Shown here: in pieces, positions 1 to 8,743 of the stretch
Position numbering within the stretch: position 1 is the first letter of the stretch
Layout of the letters: each line of letters begins with the position of its first letter
Origin: an uncultured Muribaculaceae bacterium
GTDB lineage: Bacteria > Bacteroidota > Bacteroidia > Bacteroidales > Muribaculaceae
DNA: 32,821 bases
Assembly: GCA_905209725.1 (NCBI GenBank)
Contig: CAJLTZ010000019.1
Coordinates: 1 to 32,821 of the forward strand
Reading direction: 5' to 3'
Program-made: the position numbers and the translations under genes
Notes under the pieces: model-generated
The model's input: only the letters and a program-made list of their open reading frames with translations
Told to the model about the DNA's origin: nothing
Databases searched by the model: none

Positions 1-162
1 CTGAGGCACATCTGCGACCCCTGCGTTAACATTTTTTGTGGGATGGGGTCTTAATTGAGATTCACATTGCAAATTTAAAAAAAATTTCTAAAAAGCAAAC
101 GTCTAATCCAATTTTTTGTAAAAAAATATTTCAACACACATCCGACAAGTCGCAGGGAAGTG

Positions 163-345
163 TTATTCGCCGTGTTTGCAATGACGCTCAGCCTTTTTGT
201 CATTCTCTTTTGAATAACAGGAATCGGCAAAGGAACAGCCACAACACGACTTCCGCCCTTTTTTTCGACCGGTGATGAGTTTGACGATTATCCATACGAT
301 TATCGCCGCTAATATTAAAAATACTATGATTGTCTGCCAGTCCAT
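163..345 (-). CDS. FeoB-associated Cys-rich membrane protein
   Basis: 60 aa starting at ATG 345. One N-terminal membrane helix (residues 5-22, rich in I, V and L) is followed by a basic stretch (GRKKGRK) and a Cys-rich tail with CCGC and further Cys and His residues. This is the layout of the small FeoB-associated family found beside ferrous-iron transporter genes in Bacteroidota and Firmicutes. The role is not established for the family; metal binding at the inner membrane beside FeoB is inferred from Cys content and usual context. It lies 90 bp downstream of topB on the same strand. feoB is not in the window, but could lie beyond its left edge. Confidence 0.8.
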   Translation of the reverse strand: MDWQTIIVFLILAAIIVWIIVKLITGRKKGRKSCCGCSFADSCYSKENDKKAERHCKHGE

Positions 346-436
346 TGATTATTTTGGGCTATTCTTTAATTTGTGCAGGAGTCCCGCAACAGGATTGATT
401 ATTTTCTAATTTTTTCCCTTAATTACGCTTCTAAGG

Positions 437-2287
437 TCAATTTTGTTCAGCGTGATCTCCAACTTTGCGGTTGGAATTGTCGCGAAGCACAGAAAGTGTA
501 ATCTCTTGCACCATAGATTTTAACTGGCTGATGAATTCCTCGGCCGAATAGTCGCCACGCTCTATGCGACGCAGACGGTTTTCCCAGATGCCGGTAAGTT
601 TTGCACTCTTCAGCAAGTCCTCCTGAATAAGGGAGATAAGGTCGATGCCTGCCTGAGTGGCCCGGATTGACTTGCGTTCCTTCCTTATATATTCTCTCTT
701 ATACAGAATCTCTATGATGGCGGCGCGTGTGGATGGGCGTCCGATTCCATTGGCCTTCAAGGCATCGCGTAGGTCATCGTCGTCAACAAGCTGACCCGCC
801 GTTTCCATTGCTTTGAGCAGGGTGCCTTCCGTGAAATATTTCGGCGGCTGTGTGGTCTTTTTAACAAGACGCGGCTTGTGCGGTCCGCTCTCCCCTACCG
901 TAAACACGGGCAACAGATTCTCTCCGGAGTCATCTTTCTGGCTGCTGTCATCATCTTCGGCCGACTTGCCTGCATTCTTTCGCCATTCATACACCTTCTT
1001 CCAGCCCGGATCCGTAATCACTTTGCCCGTGGCCTTGAAGGCCACCCTTCCGGCTTTGGCCTTAACCACAGTCTGCTCAAACGAGCAGTCGGGGAAAAAC
1101 GCAGCAATGAAACGAAGTGCTATTGTATGAAACACCTGCTTCTCCGGCTTCGAAAGACTGTCGGGCAGCGGCTGTCCGGTCGGAATTATAGCGTGGTGAT
1201 CGGTGACCTTCGAGGTGTCGAACACCTTCTTGCTCTTGCGCAATTTCTGCCCGCGTATCTCCTGCAGCAATTCCCCATACGCCCCTTGCAGACTGTTGAG
1301 AATACCCTTACACTTAGGATAAATATCATCGGTAAGATATGTGGTGTCTACACGCGGATATGTGGTAAGTTTCTTCTCATAGAGACTCTGGATGGTCTTC
1401 AGCGTCTCATCTGCGCTCAGGCCGAATTTCTTGTTACACTCCACCTGCAGCGAAGTGAGGTCGAAGAGTCGCGGCGGCGACTCCTTCCCCTTCTTTTTCT
1501 CCACGCCGGTAATCTCCAGGGGAAGGTCCTTGATGGAATCAAGAAGTTTCTGGCCGTCCTCCTCCTTGTCGAAGCCCTTGTTCTGTGCCGAGAAAAGGGT
1601 GTTGCGATAGAGAGTCTTCAATTCCCAATAGTCCTGCGGTTTGAAATTTTCAATCTCCAATTGCCTGTTTACCACCAAAGCGAGCGTAGGGGTCTGCACC
1701 CTGCCGATTGAGAGCACCGAGTTACGGCGGTCGGGAACATTGGTGCGGTATTTCAGCGTGTAGAGCCGGGTGGCATTTATACCGAGAATCCAGTCGCCAA
1801 TCGCACGGCAAAGGCCGGCCGTATAAAGGGGTTCCACCTCCTTGTCCTCTTTGAGACGGGCAAATCCTTCGCGCACGGCTTCATCCGTAAGCGAACTCAC
1901 CCAAAGCCTTTTCACCGGCTTGTGGCATCCGGCCTTCTGCATCACCCAGCGCTGTATAAGTTCACCCTCCTGGCCGGCATCGCCGCAATTTATCACCGAG
2001 TCGCAACGCTCTATCAGATCCTTTATCACCTCGAATTGCTTCTTGATGGAGGGCTGGTCGATAAGTTTGATGCCGAAACGCGGCGGAATCATCGGCAACT
2101 GACCGAGCGACCAGGATTTCCAGCCAGGCGTATAGTCGGCAGGCTCCTTGAGCGTGCACAAATGGCCATAGGTCCAGGTGACGCAATAGCCGTTGCCCTC
2201 GAAATAGCCACCTTTGTTGGTATTGGCTCCGAGGATTCGCGCTATGTCGCGCCCGACACTGGGTTTCTCTGTGATGCAGACTATCAT
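437..2287 (-). CDS. topB: DNA topoisomerase III (type IA)
   Basis: 616 aa, close to the usual length of TopB. An N-terminal Toprim domain begins with MIVCITEKPSVGRDIA and carries the acidic motif CGDAGQEGELI at residues 101-111, a variant of the common DADREGE form. The catalytic tyrosine is Tyr310 in TTYPRVDTTYL. The C-terminal part has the family motif GIGRPSTRAAIIE (residues about 514-526). The enzyme passes single strands and decatenates DNA through a covalent 5'-phosphotyrosine intermediate, and acts in replication and recombination. It starts 49 bp after mazG ends and is probably cotranscribed with it. The start codon sits in an 8-bp tandem repeat with several ATGs; ATG 2287 is the only one that reads straight into the conserved MIVCITEKPS start. 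Confidence 0.95.
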   Translation of the reverse strand: MIVCITEKPSVGRDIARILGANTNKGGYFEGNGYCVTWTYGHLCTLKEPADYTPGWKSWSLGQLPMIPPRFGIKLIDQPSIKKQFEVIKDLIERCDSVINCGDAGQEGELIQRWVMQKAGCHKPVKRLWVSSLTDEAVREGFARLKEDKEVEPLYTAGLCRAIGDWILGINATRLYTLKYRTNVPDRRNSVLSIGRVQTPTLALVVNRQLEIENFKPQDYWELKTLYRNTLFSAQNKGFDKEEDGQKLLDSIKDLPLEITGVEKKKGKESPPRLFDLTSLQVECNKKFGLSADETLKTIQSLYEKKLTTYPRVDTTYLTDDIYPKCKGILNSLQGAYGELLQEIRGQKLRKSKKVFDTSKVTDHHAIIPTGQPLPDSLSKPEKQVFHTIALRFIAAFFPDCSFEQTVVKAKAGRVAFKATGKVITDPGWKKVYEWRKNAGKSAEDDDSSQKDDSGENLLPVFTVGESGPHKPRLVKKTTQPPKYFTEGTLLKAMETAGQLVDDDDLRDALKANGIGRPSTRAAIIEILYKREYIRKERKSIRATQAGIDLISLIQEDLLKSAKLTGIWENRLRRIERGDYSAEEFISQLKSMVQEITLSVLRDNSNRKVGDHAEQN

Positions 2288-2318
2288 TATATCATTATAT
2301 CATTATATCCTTATATCA
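2285..2318 (-). repeat. 8-bp tandem repeat at the topB start codon
   Basis: On the coding strand GATATAAT, with GATATAAG as the outermost unit, is repeated about four times up to the topB start. Two repeats carry extra ATGs that lead to a stop at once (ATG ATA TAA). Eight is not a multiple of three, but the authentic ATG lies at the inner end, so copy changes would alter the ribosome landing region rather than the reading frame. Confidence 0.6.
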
Positions 2319-2336
2319 GATTCGGGATGCAGCTAA

Positions 2337-3131
2337 TCATTTATTTTCCTTGCCCAATTCCTTGGCTTCGTTCCAGAGAACATCCATTTCCGGCAACGAT
2401 AGGTCGGCCAACCGGTGACCCTGTTCCAATGCCTTGCCCTCCACATAATTGAAACGCGAGATAAACTTGCGGTTGGTGTGCTCAAGGGCATTCTCCGGGT
2501 TGACGCCATAGAGACGGGCGGCATTGATCACCGAGAAAAGCAAGTCGCCGAATTCTGCATCGAGGTTGTCGTGATTGCCGGATTTCATCTCAGCCTCCAC
2601 CTCAGCCATCTCCTCGCGGACCTTTTCCCAAACCTGATCTCGTTTTTCCCAGTCGAAACCGACATTACGGGCCTTATCCTGGATGCGGTATGCCTTTATC
2701 ATCGCAGGAAGAGCGGAGGGTACTCCGGAAAGGGTGCTCTTATTGCCATCCTTCTCGCGGAGTTTGATTTTCTCCCAGTTTTCCGCCACAGCCTCAGGTG
2801 AATCGGCCTGCACATTGCCATAGATATGCGGATGGCGGAAAATGAGTTTTTCGCGCAGGCGGTTGCAGACATCGGCAAAGTCAAACTCGCCCTTCTCCTC
2901 TCCTATCTTTGCATAGAAAGCCACATGAAGGAGCACGTCGCCGAGTTCCTTGCAGATATTATTATTGTCGTCGGCCATCAGTGCATCCACAAGCTCATAC
3001 ACCTCTTCCACCGTATTTGGACGGAGCGACTCATTGGTCTGCTTGCGATCCCATGGGCATTTCACGCGCAGCGTATCCAGCACGTCGAGGAAATCCCCAA
3101 AAGCCTTAAGTTTTTCTTCTTTGCTATGCAT
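2337..3131 (-). CDS. mazG: Nucleoside triphosphate pyrophosphohydrolase MazG
   Basis: 264 aa, nearly the same as E. coli MazG (263 aa), so the two-domain form is complete. The N-terminal domain has the sequence CPWDRKQTNESL and the Mg-binding pattern EEVYELVDAL followed by ELGDVLLHVAF; a second all-alpha domain repeats it as EEMAEVEAEM and EFGDLLFSVINAAR. MazG hydrolyses (d)NTPs to NMP and pyrophosphate, cleans the nucleotide pool and in E. coli limits (p)ppGpp. Despite the name, no mazEF pair is present. It sits between the SBF-family permease (49 bp upstream) and topB on the same strand, consistent with one housekeeping transcript. Confidence 0.95.
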   Translation of the reverse strand: MHSKEEKLKAFGDFLDVLDTLRVKCPWDRKQTNESLRPNTVEEVYELVDALMADDNNNICKELGDVLLHVAFYAKIGEEKGEFDFADVCNRLREKLIFRHPHIYGNVQADSPEAVAENWEKIKLREKDGNKSTLSGVPSALPAMIKAYRIQDKARNVGFDWEKRDQVWEKVREEMAEVEAEMKSGNHDNLDAEFGDLLFSVINAARLYGVNPENALEHTNRKFISRFNYVEGKALEQGHRLADLSLPEMDVLWNEAKELGKENK

Positions 3132-3180
3132 CTTTGATAATTTTTAATTTTGAATTATTAATAGTGCATTCGGTCCGCAA

Positions 3181-4125
3181 TTATTTCTTCTTTGCGATCT
3201 GCCAGGAATTCACCACATTATGCCAGATAATATAAGCGGCGGGCGCCACGGAAGCCATCGGCTGCATATAGGTCATCGCGAGCCACACGCCAAGCACCGT
3301 ATTCTTCTGCATCAGCGACTGCGCACACGACACGGTGAGTTTCTCCCCCTTGCTTACGCCTGCCTTATATCCATCTCTCTGCATATTGTCCTCAAGGCGT
3401 TTGCCGATGTGCCTACCTGTCCAGAATTGCACAAGGCAAGCCACGCCGGCACCTGCAGCCATCCAGATTATCGATGTAAGGCGGTTCTCATCCCAATGGT
3501 TGATCATGAAGCTCACGCAGTTGCCTACCACTATCACGAGTGCAACAGCCCAGATATAAAACGAGAGCTGCTGTTGCTCTTTAATTGCCTTATGAACCTT
3601 GGGTGTAACCTTTCCGAGTATCAAGGCAAGCAGCAGCGGGGCAATCAGCAAAGGGAACACCTTCGAGAGAATCAGCAGCATCGACTGCATGAAAGTGAGA
3701 TCTGTGGCCTCTCCCACGGCTGCAAGTATCGCCGGACCGAATATTGCCACCACCATATTTACAGTCAAGGAATATGTGGCTACATATGATATGCTTCCCC
3801 CAAGCATCGCTGTAATCACGGGCGCCGCTGTGGCGGTGGGCATAAACACACATATGAAAAGACCTTCGGCCACATCGCTGCCCAATGGGTATGACAGCAG
3901 ATAAAAGGCTGCCGAGAGAGCGAACTGAGCCACAAGCAGAAGCAGATGTCCCCGGGTGGGACGTATCTGACGCACATCAAGTTTGCAATAGGTGATGAAG
4001 AGCATCAGAAAAATCAGATAGGGAGATAGAAACGACAGATACCCCATCCACTTGTAAAAGAGAGCGCCGGTCATTATCGCCACCGGCAACATTGAGCTCT
4101 TTAACTGTTGACGCGAAACATGCAT
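3181..4125 (-). CDS. Bile acid:sodium symporter (SBF/BASS) family permease
   Basis: 314 aa with about nine hydrophobic helices along its length. The segment FICVFMPTATAAPVITAMLGGSISYVATYSL matches in character the crossover region of the SBF family, where helices unwind around Pro-Ala-Gly sites. The family carries organic anions, usually with sodium; the substrate here cannot be inferred, and bile acids should not be assumed from the name. I chose ATG 4125 (MHVSRQQ); an upstream TTG at 4161 would add 12 very basic residues and start 3 bp after the nucleosidase stop. It lies just downstream of the MTA/SAH nucleosidase gene and is probably cotranscribed with it. Confidence 0.8.
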   Translation of the reverse strand: MHVSRQQLKSSMLPVAIMTGALFYKWMGYLSFLSPYLIFLMLFITYCKLDVRQIRPTRGHLLLLVAQFALSAAFYLLSYPLGSDVAEGLFICVFMPTATAAPVITAMLGGSISYVATYSLTVNMVVAIFGPAILAAVGEATDLTFMQSMLLILSKVFPLLIAPLLLALILGKVTPKVHKAIKEQQQLSFYIWAVALVIVVGNCVSFMINHWDENRLTSIIWMAAGAGVACLVQFWTGRHIGKRLEDNMQRDGYKAGVSKGEKLTVSCAQSLMQKNTVLGVWLAMTYMQPMASVAPAAYIIWHNVVNSWQIAKKK

Positions 4126-4163
4126 TTCTTTTTGCCTCTTTCCTTTCCTCGAAATTTGCAAAT

Positions 4164-4868
4164 TTATTTATGCAGATTTTCCACAAGCGATGCCACAGCC
4201 TTGAATGTGAGGCGCGGTGCTTCGTTCCAGAAATTCTGATATTCGGATATGTTTTCCCCGCCACCGGGGCGATCGCTGAGCACCCTTACTACCATGAAGG
4301 GCACTCCGCACATCGAGCAGGTCTGCGCGATGGCTGCCGACTCCATGTCGCAGGCAAGCCCATGCGGGAAGTGGCTCTTAATTTCCTGTACCTCATCGGG
4401 TGTGGATATAAATTTGTCGCCACTGCAGATGAGGCCGAAATGCCAGCCACAGTCTTGCCCGGCATTGATTCCGCGCATGAGTTGGAGGGCATTTGCATCC
4501 GGAGCGAGTATCTGCTGGCAACCGTCGGCGGCACCATATTCAGTGCCGGGGCCGCACCACACATCATGGTAAGCCACTCCATCGGCCACAAGCACACTTC
4601 CAATGCCCATGCTTTCGTCGAGACCACCGGCCACTCCGCTATTCACCACTATGTCGGGATGATATGTCTCTATCAGAGCGTATGTGCGAAGCGCCGCGTT
4701 AACCTTCCCTATGCCACACTGCATCAGAATCACATCGTTGCTGCCTACTTTACCCTCATAAGCGGTAAGGAATTCGTGATCTATCTCTTGTATCGAACCA
4801 TATTTTTCCATCAGCTGATGCATGAGGGCAAGTTCCTTCTGCATCGCTACAATTATCGCTATCTTCAT
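4164..4868 (-). CDS. mtnN: 5'-methylthioadenosine/S-adenosylhomocysteine nucleosidase
   Basis: 234 aa, the normal length for Pfs/MtnN. It starts MKIAIIVAMQKELALM and has the glycine-rich SGVAGGLDESMGIGSV segment. DMESAAIAQTC holds the Glu that binds the ribose hydroxyls, and RVLSDRPGG holds the catalytic Asp. The enzyme splits MTA and SAH to adenine plus ribosyl thiols, serving methionine salvage and the activated-methyl cycle. It is the first gene of the leftward run; a TAATTTTG -7 box lies about 75 bp upstream in the spacer shared with the divergent YrdC-family gene. Recognition is firm because both active-site segments are present. Confidence 0.95.
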   Translation of the reverse strand: MKIAIIVAMQKELALMHQLMEKYGSIQEIDHEFLTAYEGKVGSNDVILMQCGIGKVNAALRTYALIETYHPDIVVNSGVAGGLDESMGIGSVLVADGVAYHDVWCGPGTEYGAADGCQQILAPDANALQLMRGINAGQDCGWHFGLICSGDKFISTPDEVQEIKSHFPHGLACDMESAAIAQTCSMCGVPFMVVRVLSDRPGGGENISEYQNFWNEAPRLTFKAVASLVENLHK

Positions 4869-4942
4869 TTGATTTTCATTGTTAGGCGCTGATTATAACG
4901 GATTTTTCACCTGTTTTTTCTGACGGCGCCAATTTTCTCCCA

Positions 4943-4950
4943 CAAAATTA
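4943..4950 (-). promoter_or_regulatory. Predicted -7 promoter element of mtnN
   Basis: TAATTTTG on the minus strand matches the Bacteroidota -7 consensus TAnnTTTG. No clear TTTG lies at the expected -33 position. A weaker plus-strand TTACTTTG at 4973-4980 could serve the divergent gene at 5013. Confidence 0.55.
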
Positions 4951-5012
4951 GTGCTTTTTCTCGAATTTTTACTTACTTTGTGGACTAAATCCTTTGCTTA
5001 ATCCTATCATCC

Positions 5013-5618
5013 ATGAATACAATCAAAATCTGGAACGACACCCCTTCAGAACGACAGCTCACTGATATTGCAGCAGCATTGCGTGAAGGCCATCTTGCAG
5101 TGATACCCACTGACACTTGCTATGCGATAGCAGCCAATGCGCTGGATGTCAAGGCTGTCGACCGCGTTTGCCGTCTTAAAGGGATAAATCCGGAGAAGTC
5201 GAATCTCTCGATTCTTTGCAGTAATATTTCGATGGCATCAGAATATGCCCGCATTGACAACAAAGGTTTCCGCCTTTTGCGCGACAACACCCCGGGGGCT
5301 TTCACATTTCTCTTCCGCACTGCCGGCACGCTCCCCCGCGCATTCAAGGGTAGAAAAGTGGTTGGGGTGAGGATTCCGGATTGCAATGTGGCCCGGAAAA
5401 TCGCAGAGACATTAGGAAATCCTCTGATTGTTACCTCAATAGAATATGCCGCCGAAGATTATGCCATCAACCCCGAACTGATTGCTGAGGCATATTACGA
5501 CCGCGCCGAACTAATGGTGGAAGGAGGGCAGGGAAGCACCGATGTTTCAACAATAGTAAACTGCACTTCCGACACGCCCGCGGTGACCCGCGAAGGCAAA
5601 TCTCCCATCGACCTCTGA
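5013..5618 (+). CDS. YrdC/Sua5/YciO-family protein (threonylcarbamoyl-AMP synthase-like)
   Basis: 201 aa, one YrdC-type fold without the extra Sua5 domain. The diagnostic start of the fold is clear (GHLAVIPTDTCYAIAANA), followed by RLKGINPEKSNLSILCSN, the ATP and threonine site region, and later GVRIPDCNVARKIAE. Authentic TsaC/Sua5 enzymes make threonylcarbamoyl-AMP for t6A37 of ANN-decoding tRNAs. In the KRxxxKP-type loop this protein has KGINPEKS, which fits the YciO branch better than canonical TsaC, so the t6A role is only likely, not shown. It is the only plus-strand host gene here and stands between two leftward runs. Confidence 0.8.
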   Translation: MNTIKIWNDTPSERQLTDIAAALREGHLAVIPTDTCYAIAANALDVKAVDRVCRLKGINPEKSNLSILCSNISMASEYARIDNKGFRLLRDNTPGAFTFLFRTAGTLPRAFKGRKVVGVRIPDCNVARKIAETLGNPLIVTSIEYAAEDYAINPELIAEAYYDRAELMVEGGQGSTDVSTIVNCTSDTPAVTREGKSPIDL

Positions 5619-5648
5619 CCCCATACAATCCGCCGATTCACAAAGTGT

Positions 5649-5909
5649 TTACATCAGGAAGAACTCCACTATCAGGGAGATGATCATAAGCAGGCCGCAC
5701 ACGAGGGCGGTCATATCGAGCTGACGGCTTATGCCTGTGAGCTTTTGGAAATATACGGCAAGAAGATGCGTGAATGTCATCAGGAAAGCGAAAAAGATGT
5801 CGATATATTCCCACCATGCGCCACGCATATTGAATGTCAATACCAATACTGCAATTACAATTGCCAGCGCAAGCCACGCCGTGATTCTGGATTTTACAAG
5901 TCCTGTCAT
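5649..5909 (-). CDS. Small integral membrane protein, unknown function
   Basis: 86 aa from ATG 5909 (MTGLVKSRITAW); a TTG 45 bp upstream is less likely. Three hydrophobic helices are visible: AWLALAIVIAVLVLTF, IDIFFAFLMTFTHLLAVYF and LVCGLLMIISLIVEFFLM, joined by short polar loops. I do not recognise a named family. It is convergent with the YrdC-family gene (30 bp between stops) and is separated by about 75 bp from the Spi-domain gene on the same strand. Confidence 0.65.
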   Translation of the reverse strand: MTGLVKSRITAWLALAIVIAVLVLTFNMRGAWWEYIDIFFAFLMTFTHLLAVYFQKLTGISRQLDMTALVCGLLMIISLIVEFFLM

Positions 5910-5984
5910 ATCTAAGTAAATATCCGCTATTGATTTTATTTGATTTATCGGCAAAGCTATTTTGCTAACACCATCTCAGCCGAT

Positions 5985-6929
5985 TTATCGATATAATTTC
6001 ACGCCGTAAACCTTTCCGGCATCGGTAAGGAACATCGCCGCATAGAAACCCGGCGGCAGAGCCGAGAGGTCTACATTGACTGTGTCACTATCCTTATAAT
6101 ATTTCTCTATCTTGCGGGCGCCGTCGAGCGAATAGACACGCATCATCCTCAGCGTTTCCGGGAAACGGATGCTGAAATGCGCCCCACCAAGCGATTCCAC
6201 CACTGGCCGCGTGGGCGCAAGAATCTCTTCCAAGGCACCCTCACGCGCAAGTTCCTCCTCTCGTATCTCTTTGATAAATTCCTCAAAGAAACTGAAAGGA
6301 ACATATTCCTCCTGCTGCTCGGCAGTGACGTCATCGAGCGTGATGTCACGATAGTCGCGGGGATTATAAATCTCATATTCCAGCGCACCGGGCATGGCAA
6401 TCCAGCCGTTGCGCCTGTCGATCTCCTCAATTGCCTCCTTATCATCGGGCGTCAAGGCATCATACTCTGGTGTGGAATAAGGATTAGAAAGCATACGCGT
6501 CACATATCCCGGGATATCTCGCCACGCCTCCACAGCGCGGGGAGTGTCGCGGGTGTCGTATCTTACCAGTTCTATCTCACGGGCATATTTTTTCAAAAGG
6601 TCATTCTCAATCTCACCAAGTTGCTCACGCTTAAAGTGTTGCGTGATGCTGTACGCAAGAATTGGAAATGCCTTATTATCTGCCGCCATTATCACAAACC
6701 CACCCTTAGGATGGTTGTAGACATAGAATGGAGAAAAGAGACGGTCAGTGGTAAGCTGACGCCCGTTCCATACCAGTTTCGGCTTGGCCATCTTCTGGCC
6801 GTATGCGGCATTGAAGAAGACTTCCGCGAGGTGGGCAGCATGCTTCTGCGACACAATCTCAGCCGGAGCGGTGATGGCACAAGCCATCACCGCCACTGCT
6901 GAAACACATATTTTTGCGAATAATTTCAA
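5985..6929 (-). CDS. Exported Spi-domain protein (streptopain-inhibitor/propeptide-like) without a peptidase domain
   Basis: 314 aa. A signal peptide is visible (KLFAKICVSAVAVMACAITAPA), then a domain with the pattern of the Spi/C10 propeptide family: a helix with AHLAEVFFNAAYG, then FYVYNHPKGGFVIMAADNKAFPILAYS. In C10 (streptopain-like) peptidases this domain precedes the catalytic Cys-His domain; none follows here. The remainder is acidic and helical (residues about 150-235) and ends in a beta-rich stretch of about 70 residues that resembles a type IX secretion/Por-type sorting tail (MRMMRVYSLDGARKIEKYY, then LPPGFYAAMFL), suggesting export and surface delivery. The start is TTG 6929, needed for a full signal peptide and preceded by AGAAGGA. 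It begins 28 bp after the MFS gene ends. It may be a secreted protease inhibitor; that is inference. Confidence 0.7.
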   Translation of the reverse strand: MKLFAKICVSAVAVMACAITAPAEIVSQKHAAHLAEVFFNAAYGQKMAKPKLVWNGRQLTTDRLFSPFYVYNHPKGGFVIMAADNKAFPILAYSITQHFKREQLGEIENDLLKKYAREIELVRYDTRDTPRAVEAWRDIPGYVTRMLSNPYSTPEYDALTPDDKEAIEEIDRRNGWIAMPGALEYEIYNPRDYRDITLDDVTAEQQEEYVPFSFFEEFIKEIREEELAREGALEEILAPTRPVVESLGGAHFSIRFPETLRMMRVYSLDGARKIEKYYKDSDTVNVDLSALPPGFYAAMFLTDAGKVYGVKLYR

Positions 6930-6957
6930 TCCTTCTTTAATTTATCATTAATCCAAT

Positions 6958-8676
6958 TTAGCCTTCGGCCATCTCAACCTCGGGTTCTACTTCCTCTTTA
7001 ACATTCTGGATGTTGGGAAGTTCAAGGCCGATATGCTTTTTCTTGTCGACGCCCTTGAGCACGATGCCGAGAATCAGCGCGGCCACCCCGAGGCAGGCAA
7101 GCATCACGAGAGGCCAGGTGTAGTCATAACTTACTGCTGCCTGTTCGGGAGTGAGCAGACCAGCGTTAACCTTCTCCACTATGTCGCTGTTGGTGGCGTC
7201 AAGCACTTTTCCGATAAGAAGCGGGAAAAGCCAGAGACCGATGTTCTGAATCCAGAAGATGAGAGCATAAGCCGAACCGATGATCTTTGCGTCAACGAGT
7301 TTGGGCACAGATGGCCAGAGCGATGCAGGCACGAGCGAGAAGCTGGCGCCGAGCACGAGAATCGTGACGTAAGCAAGCACCACACCGCTGAGGTCGTTGC
7401 CCTTGAAGAGAGGCAGCACGAAAGCGAACGTGAGGTGGCAGATGATGAGCAGAAGCGCACCAAACACGAGCATCGAGGCGGCCTTTCCCTTATAGTCGAC
7501 ATAATTGCCGAGCACGGGGGTGATACCCACTGCGAGCAGCGGGAACACTGCGAAGATGGCAGCGGCGCTCTGACGCATATAGCCCATAAGGCAATATCCT
7601 ACAAGCGCGATGATGGCTACGCAGAGCGAAGGCATTTTCACGCTCTTCTTCTTCGAGAAACTGAATGCGAATGCACCCATAGCCACGATGAGCATGATCA
7701 CATACTGGATATATGTGGCGAGATCGCTCTTCCAGAATTCCGACACTCCGTCAGGATTGAGGGTGAGGTTGCACTGCAGCATATTCACTGCATATTTCTG
7801 GAAGGGGAAGATGGCGGAATAATAGAGCACGCAGAGGAGAGCCACAAGCCAGAATGCCCAGCTCGAAAGGATCTTGCCCAGGTCGGAGATGCGGAAGGGG
7901 TCATCCTTCTCCTCTGCCTCGCCTGTCTGAGCATCGAGTTTCTTGTCCATGAAGAAATACACGATGAACATGATGAGAGCCACCATGAGGAGGATTACGC
8001 CGAATGCCACCGAACGGGAAACGCTGATGTCGCCGCCGAAGTTGGCCACGAGCGGTGAGAAAATCATACAGGTGCCGACGCCAAGACGGGCGAGAGCCAT
8101 CTCGGAACCCATGGCCATAGCCATTTCGCGACCCTTGAACCATTTCACTATACCACGCGAAACTGTGATGCCGGCCATCTCCACGCCGCAACCGAAGATC
8201 ATGAAACCTACGGCAGAAAGTTTGGCGCTTGCAGGCATACCCTCATAGAAGGGAGCGATGCCGAGTTCCTGAAAGCCGGGGATATAGTTGAGATGATTGG
8301 TGAACCATACGCTCAGAGAGCTATGGTCGAAAGCATCGGTAAGCGCATACCAGTTGATCACTGCGCCCACAAGCATCACCGAGCCGGAAAGCACGGCCGT
8401 GAAGCGCACGCCCATCTTGTCGAGAATGATACCGGCGAAGATAAGGAAGAAGATAAATACGTTGAGGAATGTTTCCGAACCCTGCATCGTGCCGAAGGCG
8501 GTGGAATCCCATCCCTTCTCCGACTGAAGAAGGTCCTTGATAGGAGAAAGAATGTCCATGAAGATGTAGGAACAGAACATCGCGAATGCAAGCAGGCCGA
8601 GGGCAAGCCAACGCGCCCACGCCTTGTCTCTCAGGAGCTCGATCTTGGCTCCTGCTGTCGAGGAATGTGTTGTCAT
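6958..8676 (-). CDS. Major facilitator superfamily transporter
   Basis: 572 aa from ATG 8676 (MTTHSSTAGAKIELL). Twelve to fourteen hydrophobic helices are visible, with MFS-like loops such as SRGIVKWFKGREMAMAMGSEMALARLG between helices 4 and 5. The charged middle loop (KLDAQTGEAEEKDDPFRISDLGKIL) separates the two six-helix halves, and a long acidic tail (NVKEEVEPEVEMAEG) ends the protein. Substrate is unknown. An upstream in-frame TTG/ATG extension would run through the thioredoxin stop and was rejected. It lies 67 bp after the thioredoxin-like gene and 28 bp before the Spi-domain gene, so the three probably share a transcript. Confidence 0.85.
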   Translation of the reverse strand: MTTHSSTAGAKIELLRDKAWARWLALGLLAFAMFCSYIFMDILSPIKDLLQSEKGWDSTAFGTMQGSETFLNVFIFFLIFAGIILDKMGVRFTAVLSGSVMLVGAVINWYALTDAFDHSSLSVWFTNHLNYIPGFQELGIAPFYEGMPASAKLSAVGFMIFGCGVEMAGITVSRGIVKWFKGREMAMAMGSEMALARLGVGTCMIFSPLVANFGGDISVSRSVAFGVILLMVALIMFIVYFFMDKKLDAQTGEAEEKDDPFRISDLGKILSSWAFWLVALLCVLYYSAIFPFQKYAVNMLQCNLTLNPDGVSEFWKSDLATYIQYVIMLIVAMGAFAFSFSKKKSVKMPSLCVAIIALVGYCLMGYMRQSAAAIFAVFPLLAVGITPVLGNYVDYKGKAASMLVFGALLLIICHLTFAFVLPLFKGNDLSGVVLAYVTILVLGASFSLVPASLWPSVPKLVDAKIIGSAYALIFWIQNIGLWLFPLLIGKVLDATNSDIVEKVNAGLLTPEQAAVSYDYTWPLVMLACLGVAALILGIVLKGVDKKKHIGLELPNIQNVKEEVEPEVEMAEG

Positions 8677-8743
8677 ATGAGTTGATATTAGATTAGTCTG
8701 ATAAGTCAGTGTGACCCTGAAAAGTTGACTCAGGATCTTTCCA

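Noticed and set aside
1..162. Possible end of a plus-strand gene at 1-54 (ending CVNIFCGMGS) or start of a minus-strand gene
   Set aside because: Too short and at the window edge; neither reading can be supported.
2337..3131. mazEF-type toxin-antitoxin locus
   Set aside because: MazG is present as a full-length housekeeping enzyme with no MazE or MazF beside it.
7033..8058. Plus-strand open frame of 341 aa
   Set aside because: Antisense to the MFS gene; His/Glu-rich composition is typical of a mirrored membrane-protein gene.
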